This document shows positions 40,988 through 51,800 of a stretch of DNA of 58,365 nucleotides, piece after piece (the stretch's first letter is position 1; the number at the start of each line of letters is the position of its first letter). The stretch spans positions 1-58,365 of IMG/VR virus record IMGVR_UViG_3300037189_006964; one strand, 5' to 3'. The DNA comes from a virus. The notes under the pieces were generated by a model that saw only the letters and a program-made list of their open reading frames with translations, did no database searches and had not been told where the DNA came from. A program made the position numbers and the translations under genes.

Positions 40988-43435
40988 CTCTAATACAATG
41001 TTCAAAGGAGTAACTAAAGTTAAAATAGCTCTACTAAAAGTATCGCCTTGAATTGTTCCTGTGCTTTGAACTATTGTAAAATCTTTACCAACTTTAAAGT
41101 TTCCTAATTCATTAGAACTTGTAAAAAATACAGTTCCCGGCGCATTGCCGAAAGGATCATTAAATCCATCAGAAGCACATTCATCGCCGTTATTGGTAAC
41201 GCCACCAAAAGCGGGAATGGCATATTTCATCCTAGTACCAGTACCCATATATTCAAATGTATGACCGCCTGTTTCAATCACGCTTCTTGCGTAAAATTTT
41301 ACAGGAGCATTTGTGAAATCTATAACTTTATTTTTTAAATTATTAATATATTCTGATTGTGCTGTTGGTGAACCGACATTAACAGGGACCAAAGAACCAT
41401 TAGATAGATAACTATAGTTAATTGGTTCAGGTTTCCCCAAATAATTTATTGTAAAATGCATTGGATCTCCATCAACACTGTAAGCTCTAAGTGGAGAATG
41501 ATTTGTTAGATCTAAAGATAAATTAAAACTTAAATTAATATCCCAAGGTAAATTGATATTTGGTTTTGCTGAAGGTAGACTTGGTTTTGATAAGCTATAT
41601 TTATCATAAATATCATAGTTTCCATCTCCAAGAGAACTTCCTCCACTTAATGATGGCACAGGAGCGCCTTGTTCAATGTAAAACAATTTAACTTGATACA
41701 TTCGCGTTGCACTAAGAGGACTGTTTTTGAAAAAATCTCCATAAAATCTATTAATTGTTGGATTTAAGTCAGTTTCCATCAGATAACCGGGACCGGAGTA
41801 AACTGGAATTCCGCCTTCATATCCAGATATCCAAGGCTTGTCGTCCCCAACTATAAAACATAAGGTTGCATATGGTTGTGAAGCAACTGTCATAGATCCT
41901 TGTGCTTGGGCAGCTATATCAGCAACTTCATCATTAGGATATAAGACTGGTTGTGGCGTTACGTCATTTATTGTAAAAAGATTGCTTCCCACAGAATATC
42001 CATACACATTTTGAGTATTTCCATTTGCATATGATGCGCTTGATAGTGGGTAGGCTAATGTATTTGGTATAACAAATCTTCCACTTAATACAGGACTATA
42101 TGATTTTCCGGTAGCAACTAAACCAGATAAACCGAAAGTGGAGTTTGATGTACTGATGGAGCATGTTCCGCCAGCTTCGCAAACTATACCTTGATATGTT
42201 GCAACTGTAAATATACTAACCAATTGAGCGTATCCATGATTTAAAATGTAAACTCCTTTTCCACCTTGATTGACTTGTGTGAATGAATCAAGAACCATAC
42301 TTCTAAAATAACCATTAACAAGTGAACCATCTATTCTCATCCCCATACCAGCATTGTTTGGTGGTGGTTGCGTTGTTTGAGTTAATCTTTCTCCATTCTC
42401 ATTAACATCAAACCAAGTTTCTCTATATAGTGGATTGTTGGTATTATCTCCAACTCTATTATTTGGCATTCTATCCGAAATTGCATAAGAAGTGCAACCC
42501 TGAATATAAGGACTTACGTATATAAAGGGTCTATTTGCGGGAATAACCGATTGATTTATAGCTTGTTGTGATGTGCTTAAATTTAAGTCATTTAATGGGT
42601 AAAGGTAAGCAAAATAATAGCTATCTTGAACCCAGCCAGTACTACCATCAATAACTGGAACGTAATTGGTGGGAGTGTATTGTGTTAATATATTGTTTGC
42701 ATTAGCTATGTCCGCAACGGAAGATGATATTGGAAAGGCCACTGCTGCCGCTGGGTCTTTGTGATCTCTAAATGTAAAGCCCCAAATATAAACCGCACTA
42801 TCCACCCAAAACATATCCAAATTGGGATTAAATGGTCTAATTGTAGTTCTTCTTAAATTGTCACCAATCATTGATGTATTTGGTGGCAAATAAATTGGAT
42901 TTACCTCTACATAATCACCACTTCTAACCATTATGGTGTATTGTTTTCTTACTTTTGCTGAAATTTGAGTTGGCGTCTGTACCGTTGAATCAAGAACTAA
43001 ATTTGGATTTGATGGAACGTAATTAGCGTCTTCGGCTATCAAGTTTGAAATTTGTTGTGCTGCAAATTTTATAGTTCTAAATGGAAGTTGTTCATTTCTT
43101 CCCCTTTCAGCAAAATCAAGTGAATCGACACCACTAACGCTTGATACAAAAAATACAACATCAACAACATTTAAATGTGTATTGATATATTTCATCAAAT
43201 TATCAATTGTCAAATTTGATGCATATGTTGAACCTAAATCAGATAATGGGATTGCGTTCTCGCCAGTTATAGTATCAGTTAATATTAATTGCGGTATGCT
43301 GCTAGATAAAAAACTAAGAGGAGTAATTTTTCTAGTTATATCTTGTTCCAAAACCAATAAATTTTTATTAACATCTACTGGTCTGCCGTTTTCTGGACCA
43401 CCTTTGGGTAAATCTGGTATAATTGTATATGACAT
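40985..43435 (-). CDS. Beta-helix virion structural protein (tail fibre/baseplate)
   Basis: 816 residues. MSYTIIPDLP...PVDVNKNLLVLEQD at the N-terminus, then RNEQLPFRTIKFAAQQI, and a right-handed beta-helix stretch (about 160-480), starting with YTIMVRSGDYVEVNPIYLPP, NTSMIGDNLRRTTIRPFNP and DSAVYIWGFTFRDH. The last is a hallmark of a large structural protein conserved in T4-like cyanophages and pelagiphages. C-terminal half has FYIEQGAPVPSLSGG and GGHTFEYMGTGTRM. Best taken as a tail-fibre or baseplate-spike-associated protein. TAAATATT lies 5 nt before the ATG. Confidence 0.75.
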   Translation of the reverse strand: MSYTIIPDLPKGGPENGRPVDVNKNLLVLEQDITRKITPLSFLSSSIPQLILTDTITGENAIPLSDLGSTYASNLTIDNLMKYINTHLNVVDVVFFVSSVSGVDSLDFAERGRNEQLPFRTIKFAAQQISNLIAEDANYVPSNPNLVLDSTVQTPTQISAKVRKQYTIMVRSGDYVEVNPIYLPPNTSMIGDNLRRTTIRPFNPNLDMFWVDSAVYIWGFTFRDHKDPAAAVAFPISSSVADIANANNILTQYTPTNYVPVIDGSTGWVQDSYYFAYLYPLNDLNLSTSQQAINQSVIPANRPFIYVSPYIQGCTSYAISDRMPNNRVGDNTNNPLYRETWFDVNENGERLTQTTQPPPNNAGMGMRIDGSLVNGYFRSMVLDSFTQVNQGGKGVYILNHGYAQLVSIFTVATYQGIVCEAGGTCSISTSNSTFGLSGLVATGKSYSPVLSGRFVIPNTLAYPLSSASYANGNTQNVYGYSVGSNLFTINDVTPQPVLYPNDEVADIAAQAQGSMTVASQPYATLCFIVGDDKPWISGYEGGIPVYSGPGYLMETDLNPTINRFYGDFFKNSPLSATRMYQVKLFYIEQGAPVPSLSGGSSLGDGNYDIYDKYSLSKPSLPSAKPNINLPWDINLSFNLSLDLTNHSPLRAYSVDGDPMHFTINYLGKPEPINYSYLSNGSLVPVNVGSPTAQSEYINNLKNKVIDFTNAPVKFYARSVIETGGHTFEYMGTGTRMKYAIPAFGGVTNNGDECASDGFNDPFGNAPGTVFFTSSNELGNFKVGKDFTIVQSTGTIQGDTFSRAILTLVTPLNIVLE

Positions 43436-43440
43436 TTGTT

Positions 43441-43448
43441 AATATTTA
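43441..43448 (-). promoter_or_regulatory. Late-type box TAAATATT
   Basis: Minus-strand TAAATATT in the 43-bp gap, 5 nt before the ATG at 43435. Confidence 0.35.
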
Positions 43449-43478
43449 TTCTTGGATTTGACTGAAATTAAGTTATTT

Positions 43479-44954
43479 TTATAAATCTTCAATTATTACG
43501 TTTTTTATTCTAACACTAGGCCCAATTCTCAATCCAACATATCCTTGAGTTGCGCTTATAAAAGGTCTTGTTATTGTGATTGCACTAAATCCAGTTTCTT
43601 GGAGAGATAGTGTATTTCCGTTTTTAATGAAAGTTCTCCTTCTCCAAGTCTGTTTACTTTGTGGAATAGAACTCCATGCATTCAAAGGATCTTCTATGTA
43701 ACAAGTTGAATCATAAAGTGGGTCGATTGAGATTCTTGGTACTGTATTACTAAAATCCGAAGACCAGCTTCCAAATTGAAAAGATTTATTTCCAGTAACC
43801 GAATTTTGAGTTTTAGCTAATACAACTAAATGTTTTCCACCACTTCTACAATTTTCAATATCACTGTAATCTGTTAAATAAAAATCATAACTAATTTTAA
43901 AATTCTTTTTTATTACATTATTAAAAAATATAAAAGAATCATCAGCAACATATGGACTTCCATCATTACCACAACTCTGTTTAATAATATATTCCGAGTT
44001 TAATACAATAGTAGTTCCGGATTCACCTGGGACCACAGTCATGCCATTTAAATTAGAACAACTATAAGAAAATGTTCCATTTATTGGGGTTAAAACATCA
44101 AACTCCATCATAGTTTTAAATCCATTAAAACCAGATGTTGTATTTACATCATATCCACAAACAAAAAATGGAGGAATTCTAGATGGTGTTGGTGTTGGTG
44201 TTGGTGTCTGAACTGGTGTTGATGGTGGAGTTGTGGTGGGTGTTGGCGTTGGTGTTGGTATAAATCCATAAGGTTTAACTTTGCCAAAAGGAATATATAC
44301 ATTAACCTCCTTTATTTCTTTTTTATCAAAATTCATACTAATCAATCCAACAGAATTTGATGTATTTTTAATTATAAAAGATGCATTAAATAATTCTGTG
44401 TCTGAATTATATGTTAATTTTGGATCTTCTGTAATTCCATTTGTATTGTCAAAATCTATATAATCAGAAATATAAAATCTAATATTATCTTTTAATAAAT
44501 TTTTAAATTCTCCAGTTTTTGTATCAAATTGTCTAAACGTAAATGCATATTGTATAGTTGCTAAATTCGTATAAGGGTTAATAGGTATATTTGGTGTTTC
44601 TGGAAATGTAAATTCAAATATATATACTATTTTATTTTTTTCGTCGAACCAATAATCTAAATTATTAACTTTATTTGAATTAAAATTATTAATTTTATTA
44701 TAAGGTGATATTGTATCATCGTTTGATGTATATTTTTCAAAAATATATCCAGTTTTGGTTTGTAAAAAAATAGAATCATAAAAAACATCAAAAGATATAA
44801 TATTGTTTGATTGTAATTCTTTATAAAAATTTAAATTAAAAAATTTATATTTTTCATAAATTGATGAAACTTTTTGATTTAAAGTTAAAATATTATCAAA
44901 AGAATCTCTGGTCCAAATTTGTCCAGTATAACTTAATTCATTATAGAAATTCAT
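43479..44954 (-). CDS. Fibre protein with Thr/Pro hinge and lectin-like C-terminal domain
   Basis: 491 residues. The N-terminal 225 residues are beta-rich and contain YIFEFTFPETPN. A Thr/Pro hinge (about 228-256) contains TPTPTPT runs like the 711-residue LamG protein on the other strand. The C-terminal 230 residues look like a concanavalin-type jelly roll (FFNNVIKKNFKISYDFYL, GYVGLRIGPSVRIKNVIIEDL). Probably a short glycan-binding fibre. It overlaps the preceding gene by 4 nt. Confidence 0.65.
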   Translation of the reverse strand: MNFYNELSYTGQIWTRDSFDNILTLNQKVSSIYEKYKFFNLNFYKELQSNNIISFDVFYDSIFLQTKTGYIFEKYTSNDDTISPYNKINNFNSNKVNNLDYWFDEKNKIVYIFEFTFPETPNIPINPYTNLATIQYAFTFRQFDTKTGEFKNLLKDNIRFYISDYIDFDNTNGITEDPKLTYNSDTELFNASFIIKNTSNSVGLISMNFDKKEIKEVNVYIPFGKVKPYGFIPTPTPTPTTTPPSTPVQTPTPTPTPSRIPPFFVCGYDVNTTSGFNGFKTMMEFDVLTPINGTFSYSCSNLNGMTVVPGESGTTIVLNSEYIIKQSCGNDGSPYVADDSFIFFNNVIKKNFKISYDFYLTDYSDIENCRSGGKHLVVLAKTQNSVTGNKSFQFGSWSSDFSNTVPRISIDPLYDSTCYIEDPLNAWSSIPQSKQTWRRRTFIKNGNTLSLQETGFSAITITRPFISATQGYVGLRIGPSVRIKNVIIEDL

Positions 44955-45628
44955 AATTGAACATTTCCTCCATTATCAGGGTTAATTGCTATTTGTGGAA
45001 TATATTTTATTATTTTAACAGCACCGTTAATTGGTGCATTTGAACTAAAAGAACTATCAAATGGTAAAGAATAACCATAAGATTTATTTAAAGGAGATAT
45101 TGAAACTTGTGATATTGGTAAAGATTTCCATTTTACATTTGACATTAATATATAATTTGGGTTTTGTGATTGAAAAACATATAACAATTGATTATCGGGG
45201 CCAAACATTCTAGTTTTAATTAAGTGAAATTCATTAAATTTACTATTAAAAATTGATTGTAAATCTGGATTTTTTAAATTTAATTCAATATTAAAAGTTT
45301 CAAAATCATTAGTTTGGAAAAAATAAATTTTAATAACAATATTATAAATTGATAAATTTAAATCCTTTGAATAATATTCATGTGATTGTGGATAATTTAA
45401 TGGATTTCCAATGTCTGTTGGGAAGGGTAAACTTGTATTGGATACAATAGATGGTTTATAATTTATAAGGGTAGTACTTCCATCTCCCCATATATATTCT
45501 ATAGCTCTTATTTTTTTAGAAAATATTAAATTTTTTGGTTCAATATTTAAAGTAAAAGGACAATAATCTGTTAGATTTGTATTATTGGACTCATTATTTA
45601 AAGCAACTGTTTGATTAAAATTAACCAT
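44951..45628 (-). CDS. PKD-like small structural protein
   Basis: 225 residues. IRAIEYIWGDGSTT (about 42-55) is the WxFGDG-type turn of PKD/Ig-like domains, followed by the paired strands HEYYSKDLNLSIYNIVIKIYFF. The C-terminal part has VKWKSLPISQVSISPL and ends in ALKIIKYIPQIAINPDNGGN-type strands. Likely an adaptor protein in the tail, coupled by a 4-nt overlap to 43479-44954. Confidence 0.6.
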   Translation of the reverse strand: MVNFNQTVALNNESNNTNLTDYCPFTLNIEPKNLIFSKKIRAIEYIWGDGSTTLINYKPSIVSNTSLPFPTDIGNPLNYPQSHEYYSKDLNLSIYNIVIKIYFFQTNDFETFNIELNLKNPDLQSIFNSKFNEFHLIKTRMFGPDNQLLYVFQSQNPNYILMSNVKWKSLPISQVSISPLNKSYGYSLPFDSSFSSNAPINGAVKIIKYIPQIAINPDNGGNVQL

Positions 45629-45632
45629 TTTA

Positions 45633-46691
45633 TTAATTACCAGCCATTATTTGCCAGTAAACACCATCGCAATGTAAATTTGCCCATTTTCCGGGTCCTG
45701 CTGCTAATATTGAATTTGTAGCTGCTCCATTTATATTAACAATATTTGAAGATGCTGATGTGATAGCGCCCGATGTCACACTTTTAAAGAATAATTGTCT
45801 TCCAGGTGATTGTGATGGTGTTGGTAAGGTTACTGTAGTTGCTGCGGTTAAAATTATGCTATAATCTGTTGAAAGTACAGTATATGTTCCTGTAGCTGAT
45901 ATTGGTTTGTTTGTAGAGAAACCGCCATTTGAACTAATAGAACCATTCACTGTTAATTTTTCATTTGGAGTTTTACTACCAATTCCAACACTACCATCAA
46001 ATACGTTGACACCCCCACCAGTAGAAGATAAGGCTAAAATTGGACTACTTGTAATTAATCCTGAGTTTAATGCTTTAACATTTAGTCCAATTTGTGGAGA
46101 GTATATATCAACTCCAAAACTTCCACCGTAGGCGGATAATCCTCTTGATGGACTGTAAAAATTACCACCAAAAGTTCCACCGTATGAATTTACTCCATAA
46201 TTATTTGATTTTACATCTATGCCATATCCAGAACCAAATGCTGTAATGGCTCTTGTTGTGCTTAAAAAACTTCCCGCATATGTTCCACCAGAAGAAGTAA
46301 TACCATAATAAGGAGAATTAGCTTTTATGGATGTATTTGTACCGAATACATCAAGTCCTATTCCAGTAGAATATATATTAGCACCTTGGGTTACACCGTA
46401 AGCCGAAATTGCTGTTCCTGCACTATACACATAAATACCTGTATCACCTGTGCTAAAAATATGTGCGCCTCTTTTTGCAGCAACTGCGCATAATGCTATA
46501 TTATTGCTATAAAAATAACCAGCAACTGCGCTTGTGGGAGCATAACAGCTGAGAGCGCCATTTAAAACCAAGTCACCTTGAAATGGTTGTTCTCTGCTGG
46601 CTATGGGGTCATGTCCAGCATCCGGATTTAATGGATTACTGTATGTGTGGTGATTTTGTCTGTGAAATTTTGAATGGAATCTATTACTCAT
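45633..46691 (-). CDS. Tail fibre with Gly/Ser/Tyr repeats and C-terminal knob
   Basis: 352 residues. Residues about 50-235 are short repeats with GIxxYSxGxA- and GGTFGGNFYSPSRGLSA-like units, as in a triple beta-helix shaft. NEKLTVNGSISSNGGF (about 243-258) is a shaft-knob junction seen in many fibres. The end (VLSTDYSIILTAATTVTLP, GRQLFFKSVTSGAITS, GKWANLHCDGVYWQIMAGN) is a widespread C-terminal knob. Likely a short fibre or whisker. Two small hairpins lie just upstream (46706-46733). Confidence 0.7.
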   Translation of the reverse strand: MSNRFHSKFHRQNHHTYSNPLNPDAGHDPIASREQPFQGDLVLNGALSCYAPTSAVAGYFYSNNIALCAVAAKRGAHIFSTGDTGIYVYSAGTAISAYGVTQGANIYSTGIGLDVFGTNTSIKANSPYYGITSSGGTYAGSFLSTTRAITAFGSGYGIDVKSNNYGVNSYGGTFGGNFYSPSRGLSAYGGSFGVDIYSPQIGLNVKALNSGLITSSPILALSSTGGGVNVFDGSVGIGSKTPNEKLTVNGSISSNGGFSTNKPISATGTYTVLSTDYSIILTAATTVTLPTPSQSPGRQLFFKSVTSGAITSASSNIVNINGAATNSILAAGPGKWANLHCDGVYWQIMAGN

Positions 46692-46705
46692 ATTGTCTCA
46701 AGCCT

Positions 46706-46733
46706 CTGATTTTATCAGGAACCATTTCTGGTT
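46706..46733 (-). other. Two adjacent short hairpins in the 70-bp gap
   Basis: CTGAT-TTT-ATCAG (46706-46718) and AACCA-TTTC-TGGTT (46720-46733) sit back to back between 46762-48897 and 45633-46691. They may mark a processing or pausing site; no T-run follows. Confidence 0.35.
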
Positions 46734-46761
46734 ACTATTATTGATTGTTAATACTTATACA

Positions 46762-48897
46762 TTATGTTATTATTTTTTTACAACATTTAGAAATTGCATC
46801 TTTCCATAAAACATTTGGTGCATAATTTATAATTTCGCTATTATTAAGATATAATTCAGTATAACTTATAGGATTAATTCCACACGTTTTTATAACTGGT
46901 AATTTTAATTTATAACATGAAGTTGCATTCCACGACCAACAAAATCCCTCTAAGCAATCTGAATTTTTAACAAAATAATTTTCAATATTTAAAAATTTTG
47001 TTAATGTTTCTAATGCCGAATAAATCTTATAAAGTTCTTTATTAATAACTGGTGGTAAATGTAATTCATTAACACCAATACCCAAAGTTTCATTTTCAAT
47101 ATCTTCTAAGAATTTAGGAGATTCCAAAATTAAATCTATAGGCATATATGAAAAATATGTAATTACGTTTTCTTGAACATTTTCGGTAGCAATGATAAAT
47201 TTAGCATTTAATGTGTCTCTAAATGATTTAATATTTTGAACAATTCTTTTTAAAGAACGATTATAAACAATATCAGAAGAAAATTCTTCTTTATTTACAG
47301 TTAATTGTTCTTTAGACCAATAATTATAAGGTAATCCACCACCTAATTTAAATATCTGTAATACGTCATGACATTTAAAAACACAATTTTCCGAAGCAAT
47401 TGTTAATGTTTCATTTTTTCCACATCTTATGTTAGTGTATTTTAATTGATCTCCTTTAGGTATAGATAATACTGTTACAAAATATCCTGTTAATGTGTAT
47501 TTGTATACATTGCTTTCTGTTAAAACATAAACAAAATCATTGGAATTTGAAAAGCACAATTTTTTTAATTTCGTACCATCATCAGCATAAGAAACCACAA
47601 ATGATTCAAATAAAATATTTGAAAGATTATCAAATATATACACTTTATAATTTTCACTTAATATATATAATAATCCATTATCTAAAACCGATATACTAAT
47701 AGGTCTATATTCTTTAAATTCAGGTATATGATATGTATACATCCAAGTTAAATCTTGATTATATTGTTTAACACAAAAATTGTTATAATCTAAAACATAA
47801 ACATTATTATTTTTATATACGACATCTGTTGGAGTGTTAAAATTATTATTGTCAATTAATCCACCAAACCCACCAACAAACAATTGTATATTTGATGTAG
47901 CTTTATTGTCCAAATCTATGCTTAACTTTATTTTAAAAACGGTATTGGCGGTTTTATCTACAATATATACTATATCGCCAAGTTCGTTTGTAGCTATCGA
48001 ATTTGGATTCAAAAGCACATTGGTTAATTCATCGCCATTGTTGTTCAAAAGCACATTGGTTAATTCATCGCCATTGTTGTTCAAAAGCACATTGGTTAAT
48101 TCATCGTTATTGGTGGTAGAAGTGATCTCATTAGGTTCTGCTTTATTTTCAAAAATTCTAACTTTATTATCATCTAAAACATAGATGTAATAATCATTTT
48201 CATAAAAATCAATTATATTTTTAAAATATGAAAACCCAGTATTTTTTACCAATTCCGATTTATTTATATATTCCGAGTTATAAGATTGAGTGTGCCATTT
48301 AATCTTGGATGTTTTAGAACCTGAACTATTTCCAAGCCATCCAAAAAATAAAGTTGGTGCATATGTATTTATAGTCTGGGTTTTATTCATCAAATAATCT
48401 AAACATTCTTGCAATCTATAAATTGATGTATTAAATATATCCTCAACTCCCCACTCATTTGGTTGAATATTTATTTGCTCTAAATTATATGGTAGTGTTA
48501 ATTTTATTTGATCATTAAGTCTTATATTAGCTTGATCATAAACTTCCCATTTATCTTTAACTGTAATTGGAGTGTTTGCAGTATAAACATAAAAACTGGA
48601 TGTATTATATTGTTGAAGATATATAGCGGAATATGTTATAAAATATGTACCAGAACTAGTATATTTATGTTTCGCTAATTCTCCCGGATTTGTTCTGTAA
48701 AGAATACTATTATCACCAAAATCTGTTAAATAATGTGATAAATAAAAATTTAAATTTGAATTTAATTCTATTGGATTTTTATAATCTATAAAAATTTCAT
48801 TATTTATTAAACTAAAATATGATGAAATATAATAATCTTGTTTAATTTTATTACTAAATACGCTTAAAGTTTTATCACCAGTTTTAATAACACTCAT
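46762..48897 (-). CDS. Tail protein: PKD-like domain plus NHL-type beta-propeller
   Basis: 711 residues. LTDFGDNSILYRTNPGELAKHKY (about 56-80) is PKD-like. After a linker with TQSYNSEYINKSELVKN, about residues 220-500 form an NHL/YVTN-type propeller (IDFYENDYYIYVLDDNKVRIF, TPTDVVYKNNNVYVLDYNNFCVKQY, SISVLDNGLLYILSENYKVYIFD). A 12-residue unit DELTNVLLNNNG is repeated inside one propeller loop (about 264-296). The C-terminus is Cys-containing (CLEGFCWSWNATSCYKLKLP, SKCCKKI). Probably baseplate-peripheral, part of the assembly behind gp25/gp6. Confidence 0.7.
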   Translation of the reverse strand: MSVIKTGDKTLSVFSNKIKQDYYISSYFSLINNEIFIDYKNPIELNSNLNFYLSHYLTDFGDNSILYRTNPGELAKHKYTSSGTYFITYSAIYLQQYNTSSFYVYTANTPITVKDKWEVYDQANIRLNDQIKLTLPYNLEQINIQPNEWGVEDIFNTSIYRLQECLDYLMNKTQTINTYAPTLFFGWLGNSSGSKTSKIKWHTQSYNSEYINKSELVKNTGFSYFKNIIDFYENDYYIYVLDDNKVRIFENKAEPNEITSTTNNDELTNVLLNNNGDELTNVLLNNNGDELTNVLLNPNSIATNELGDIVYIVDKTANTVFKIKLSIDLDNKATSNIQLFVGGFGGLIDNNNFNTPTDVVYKNNNVYVLDYNNFCVKQYNQDLTWMYTYHIPEFKEYRPISISVLDNGLLYILSENYKVYIFDNLSNILFESFVVSYADDGTKLKKLCFSNSNDFVYVLTESNVYKYTLTGYFVTVLSIPKGDQLKYTNIRCGKNETLTIASENCVFKCHDVLQIFKLGGGLPYNYWSKEQLTVNKEEFSSDIVYNRSLKRIVQNIKSFRDTLNAKFIIATENVQENVITYFSYMPIDLILESPKFLEDIENETLGIGVNELHLPPVINKELYKIYSALETLTKFLNIENYFVKNSDCLEGFCWSWNATSCYKLKLPVIKTCGINPISYTELYLNNSEIINYAPNVLWKDAISKCCKKIIT
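48011..48106 (-). repeat. Perfect 36-bp tandem repeat inside the propeller gene
   Basis: Unit of 36 bp at 48011-48046 and 48047-48082, then 24 bp of a third copy to 48106, all identical. In frame it encodes DELTNVLLNNNG. The perfection, in otherwise diverged surroundings, points to recent slippage. Confidence 0.9.
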
Positions 48898-51800
48898 ATA
48901 TTTATTTTATCCCAAAGATTTGGATTTTTTGGATATTCATTTGTTCCAATGTATTTATCAAAAGTTGTTTCTGGTATTTGTTGTATTAAATTATGATTTG
49001 CATAAAAATAAAGTTCATCTTCTCCTAAGTCACAAACATATAATGGTATTGAGGGATCTCCTTGTTTTAATTCAAATAAATTGTTATAAGTTGAACTAAG
49101 TCCTATTGGTGATGATGGGACGGTTGCGCTAACCTGCCAGTAATGACTAGATAAACAGTATGTGACCGTTCCATCTATAACCTCTGCTGGAGATTTTTCT
49201 GGTATAGTATTAATATATTGAATAACAGAAATTTTTCCACCATCTTGTATGTTAAATCTGTCTTGTAAAATGTCATTGCATAATGGAGAATATGTTAAAG
49301 ATATATTATTATATTCTTTTATTACAGGTGACATGAAAAAATTATCATAAACAGATGTTGTTGGCATTTTTCTAGTGGTTTTCGCTTCTATGTTAAATTT
49401 TAAACTCGTCAAATATGTAGTTCCTGTATCTACGTTTAAATATTCGTCCAAATAATCTATTTTAATATTTTCTGGATAAAATGTATTATTATATGCGATT
49501 AAAGAGATTGGCAATCCTGCTAAAATTCTAAAATCATATGGGTTGTAACCTATTTCTAATAATGAATGCGCTGATGTGGTAGATGTTAAGAAGTAATTTT
49601 GTTTATTTTGATATATATATTCATCAAACCAAGTATTGTTTGCTGACATCCAATATGTTTGACTGTTTGATTTTTTGTTATTATATGAAGATGGCATATA
49701 ACATTTCGTAAAATAATCTTCACTATTTGGGTTTGATTTTAACAAAGTTAAATATCTGTAATCTAAATCAGAATCTCCTATCCATGCATATTCTGGATAT
49801 ATAATAAATTTTAATGGGTTAAAAAAATTAATTGAACTTAATATAAAGATATTTGTTACTGCGCTTACATTGTGCGCACTAGTCCAACCGGGAGCTATTC
49901 CTGAGTTTATAGTCAATCCAACATTAAGGGCTGTGACGGTGATTCCATTTAATGTTGTTTGTGGTAATCCAGATAAAGGGTCTTTTAAGTTTATATTATA
50001 ACTTGTAGAATTAAGTGAATTTTTAACAGAATTAAAAAACCATCTTAAATTTGAATTTTTAATATTTTTTAATACATTTTCATCCGCTGAAAATGTAAAA
50101 TTTAAACTGCTAATTTCAGACCTAGTTATAGTATTTTGATTTAATCTTGTACTAGCTATTATATAATCCGGATTGTCTGAAAAATTGGTAAAATAAGAAT
50201 CAAAATCGCAATTAAAAATACTAGGATCTGGAAAATCATCAACATTGAAAGTGTATGATCCAGTTATCGTTGGTTGAACAACATCTATATTTGCTATAAT
50301 TTTAACACGATGTACTTTTGGTGATGTTTTTGAAAATCCAGGTGTTACGTTAATTTTTATTGCGCTACATAACGTAGATTTCATATTAATACCATAAACA
50401 TAATTTTGATTTTGGTTTAATGTTTGAATAGCTTCTATTGGTTGTAGGGTTGGTTCTACTGTATCATCATATTCCCAAGTCCAATTTATTGGAATTGATG
50501 GTGGCAATGAAAATAATTTATTTCCATATGGTATAGCAGCTGTTAATGTTATATTTCTAGTTAATTCTAAATTATTTAGTTTAGTTATAGGTCCAACTTT
50601 AATTTTTCCTTGTGATAGGAAATCATAAAAACGTGGATTAGTTGTTATGGTTGCAACTTCATTATATTTTTGAGATGATAATGAAATTGTTGTTAAATTT
50701 GGTCCGTAACCAGATAAATTAACTTTCCAAGTTTTATCGCTAAATAAAACTGGTCCGTTTACTGGTGCTAAATAATTTCCCTCATCATCAACATAATTAA
50801 GCGATAACCCTGAATTATTCCCACCATAAAACCAAACAATATTAGAGTCTCTTAAATCTTTATATGGCCAATCCAAAGATGTTACATTAAAAGACGAATC
50901 TAATGTTATTTCGTTTGATTTTTCATCAAGCACATTAAGAGATAATCTATTTCCTATTCCAAAATCAGGATATCCCAAACTAACATTTAAATTGTTAAAT
51001 GAATCCATTTGACCCGATGCAGTATAAATTGTACCTTTTATTGTAAAAGATGCTCCTGTAAAATTAGAATTACTATTGGTTATAACTAAGCTTTGTTTTT
51101 CCGAAACAATTACTAATGGTGAACTTTTTATATCGTAAGGTATTAGATTTAATTCATCACCATAATAACAGGTTATTCCATTTAAAAAAGCATCATTGTC
51201 TTCATTAGAATCAGCTACTATTTCAAACTTTATACTATCTGTTGGTAAAATTGGCATATTTACAGAATTAAAATCTGAAGCTATAAAAGCTGATAATGTT
51301 ACGGAATTAGATGTTTGTTTTATTGCCGATAGTTTAAGGTAAAAATTTAAACCATTTGAATCTAAATAAACGCTATTGGTATCATCTTTAAGATCTACTT
51401 TATAAGAGTAACAATAAGGTGGATAAGTTGTTTCCCACACAATATCATATGTATTGACGGAGTTAACTGATATTGGATTTAATATATTATGATTAAAAGT
51501 ATTAACTCCATCATCTATTATTAAACTTTGATTTGTTAAAGTTGAACTAGCTCGCAGATTTACAGTTTTTAAATTATAACAATTTGCTATATAATCAACT
51601 TTTAATGGATATTTGTTATTAAATTTTATTTTTGCTGGAGCATATTGATTATAAAAATTAAAAGAACCTGTTTTTAAATTAAAATCGGCTTGTAAAACAC
51701 AATTTGAGATGTCTGATAAATTTAAATTAGGATTTAATGGTGCTTGTAATAGTTGAAATGTTTGCTCGTTTGATGATGGATTATATTGTAAAATGAAAGT

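Noticed and set aside
44932-44954. GGAGGA upstream of the 44954 start as a Shine-Dalgarno
   Set aside because: It encodes two glycines of the overlapping upstream gene and is about 12 nt from the ATG, farther than usual.
48011-48106. 36-bp repeat as a CRISPR array
   Set aside because: Copies are directly adjacent with no spacers and lie in frame inside a gene.
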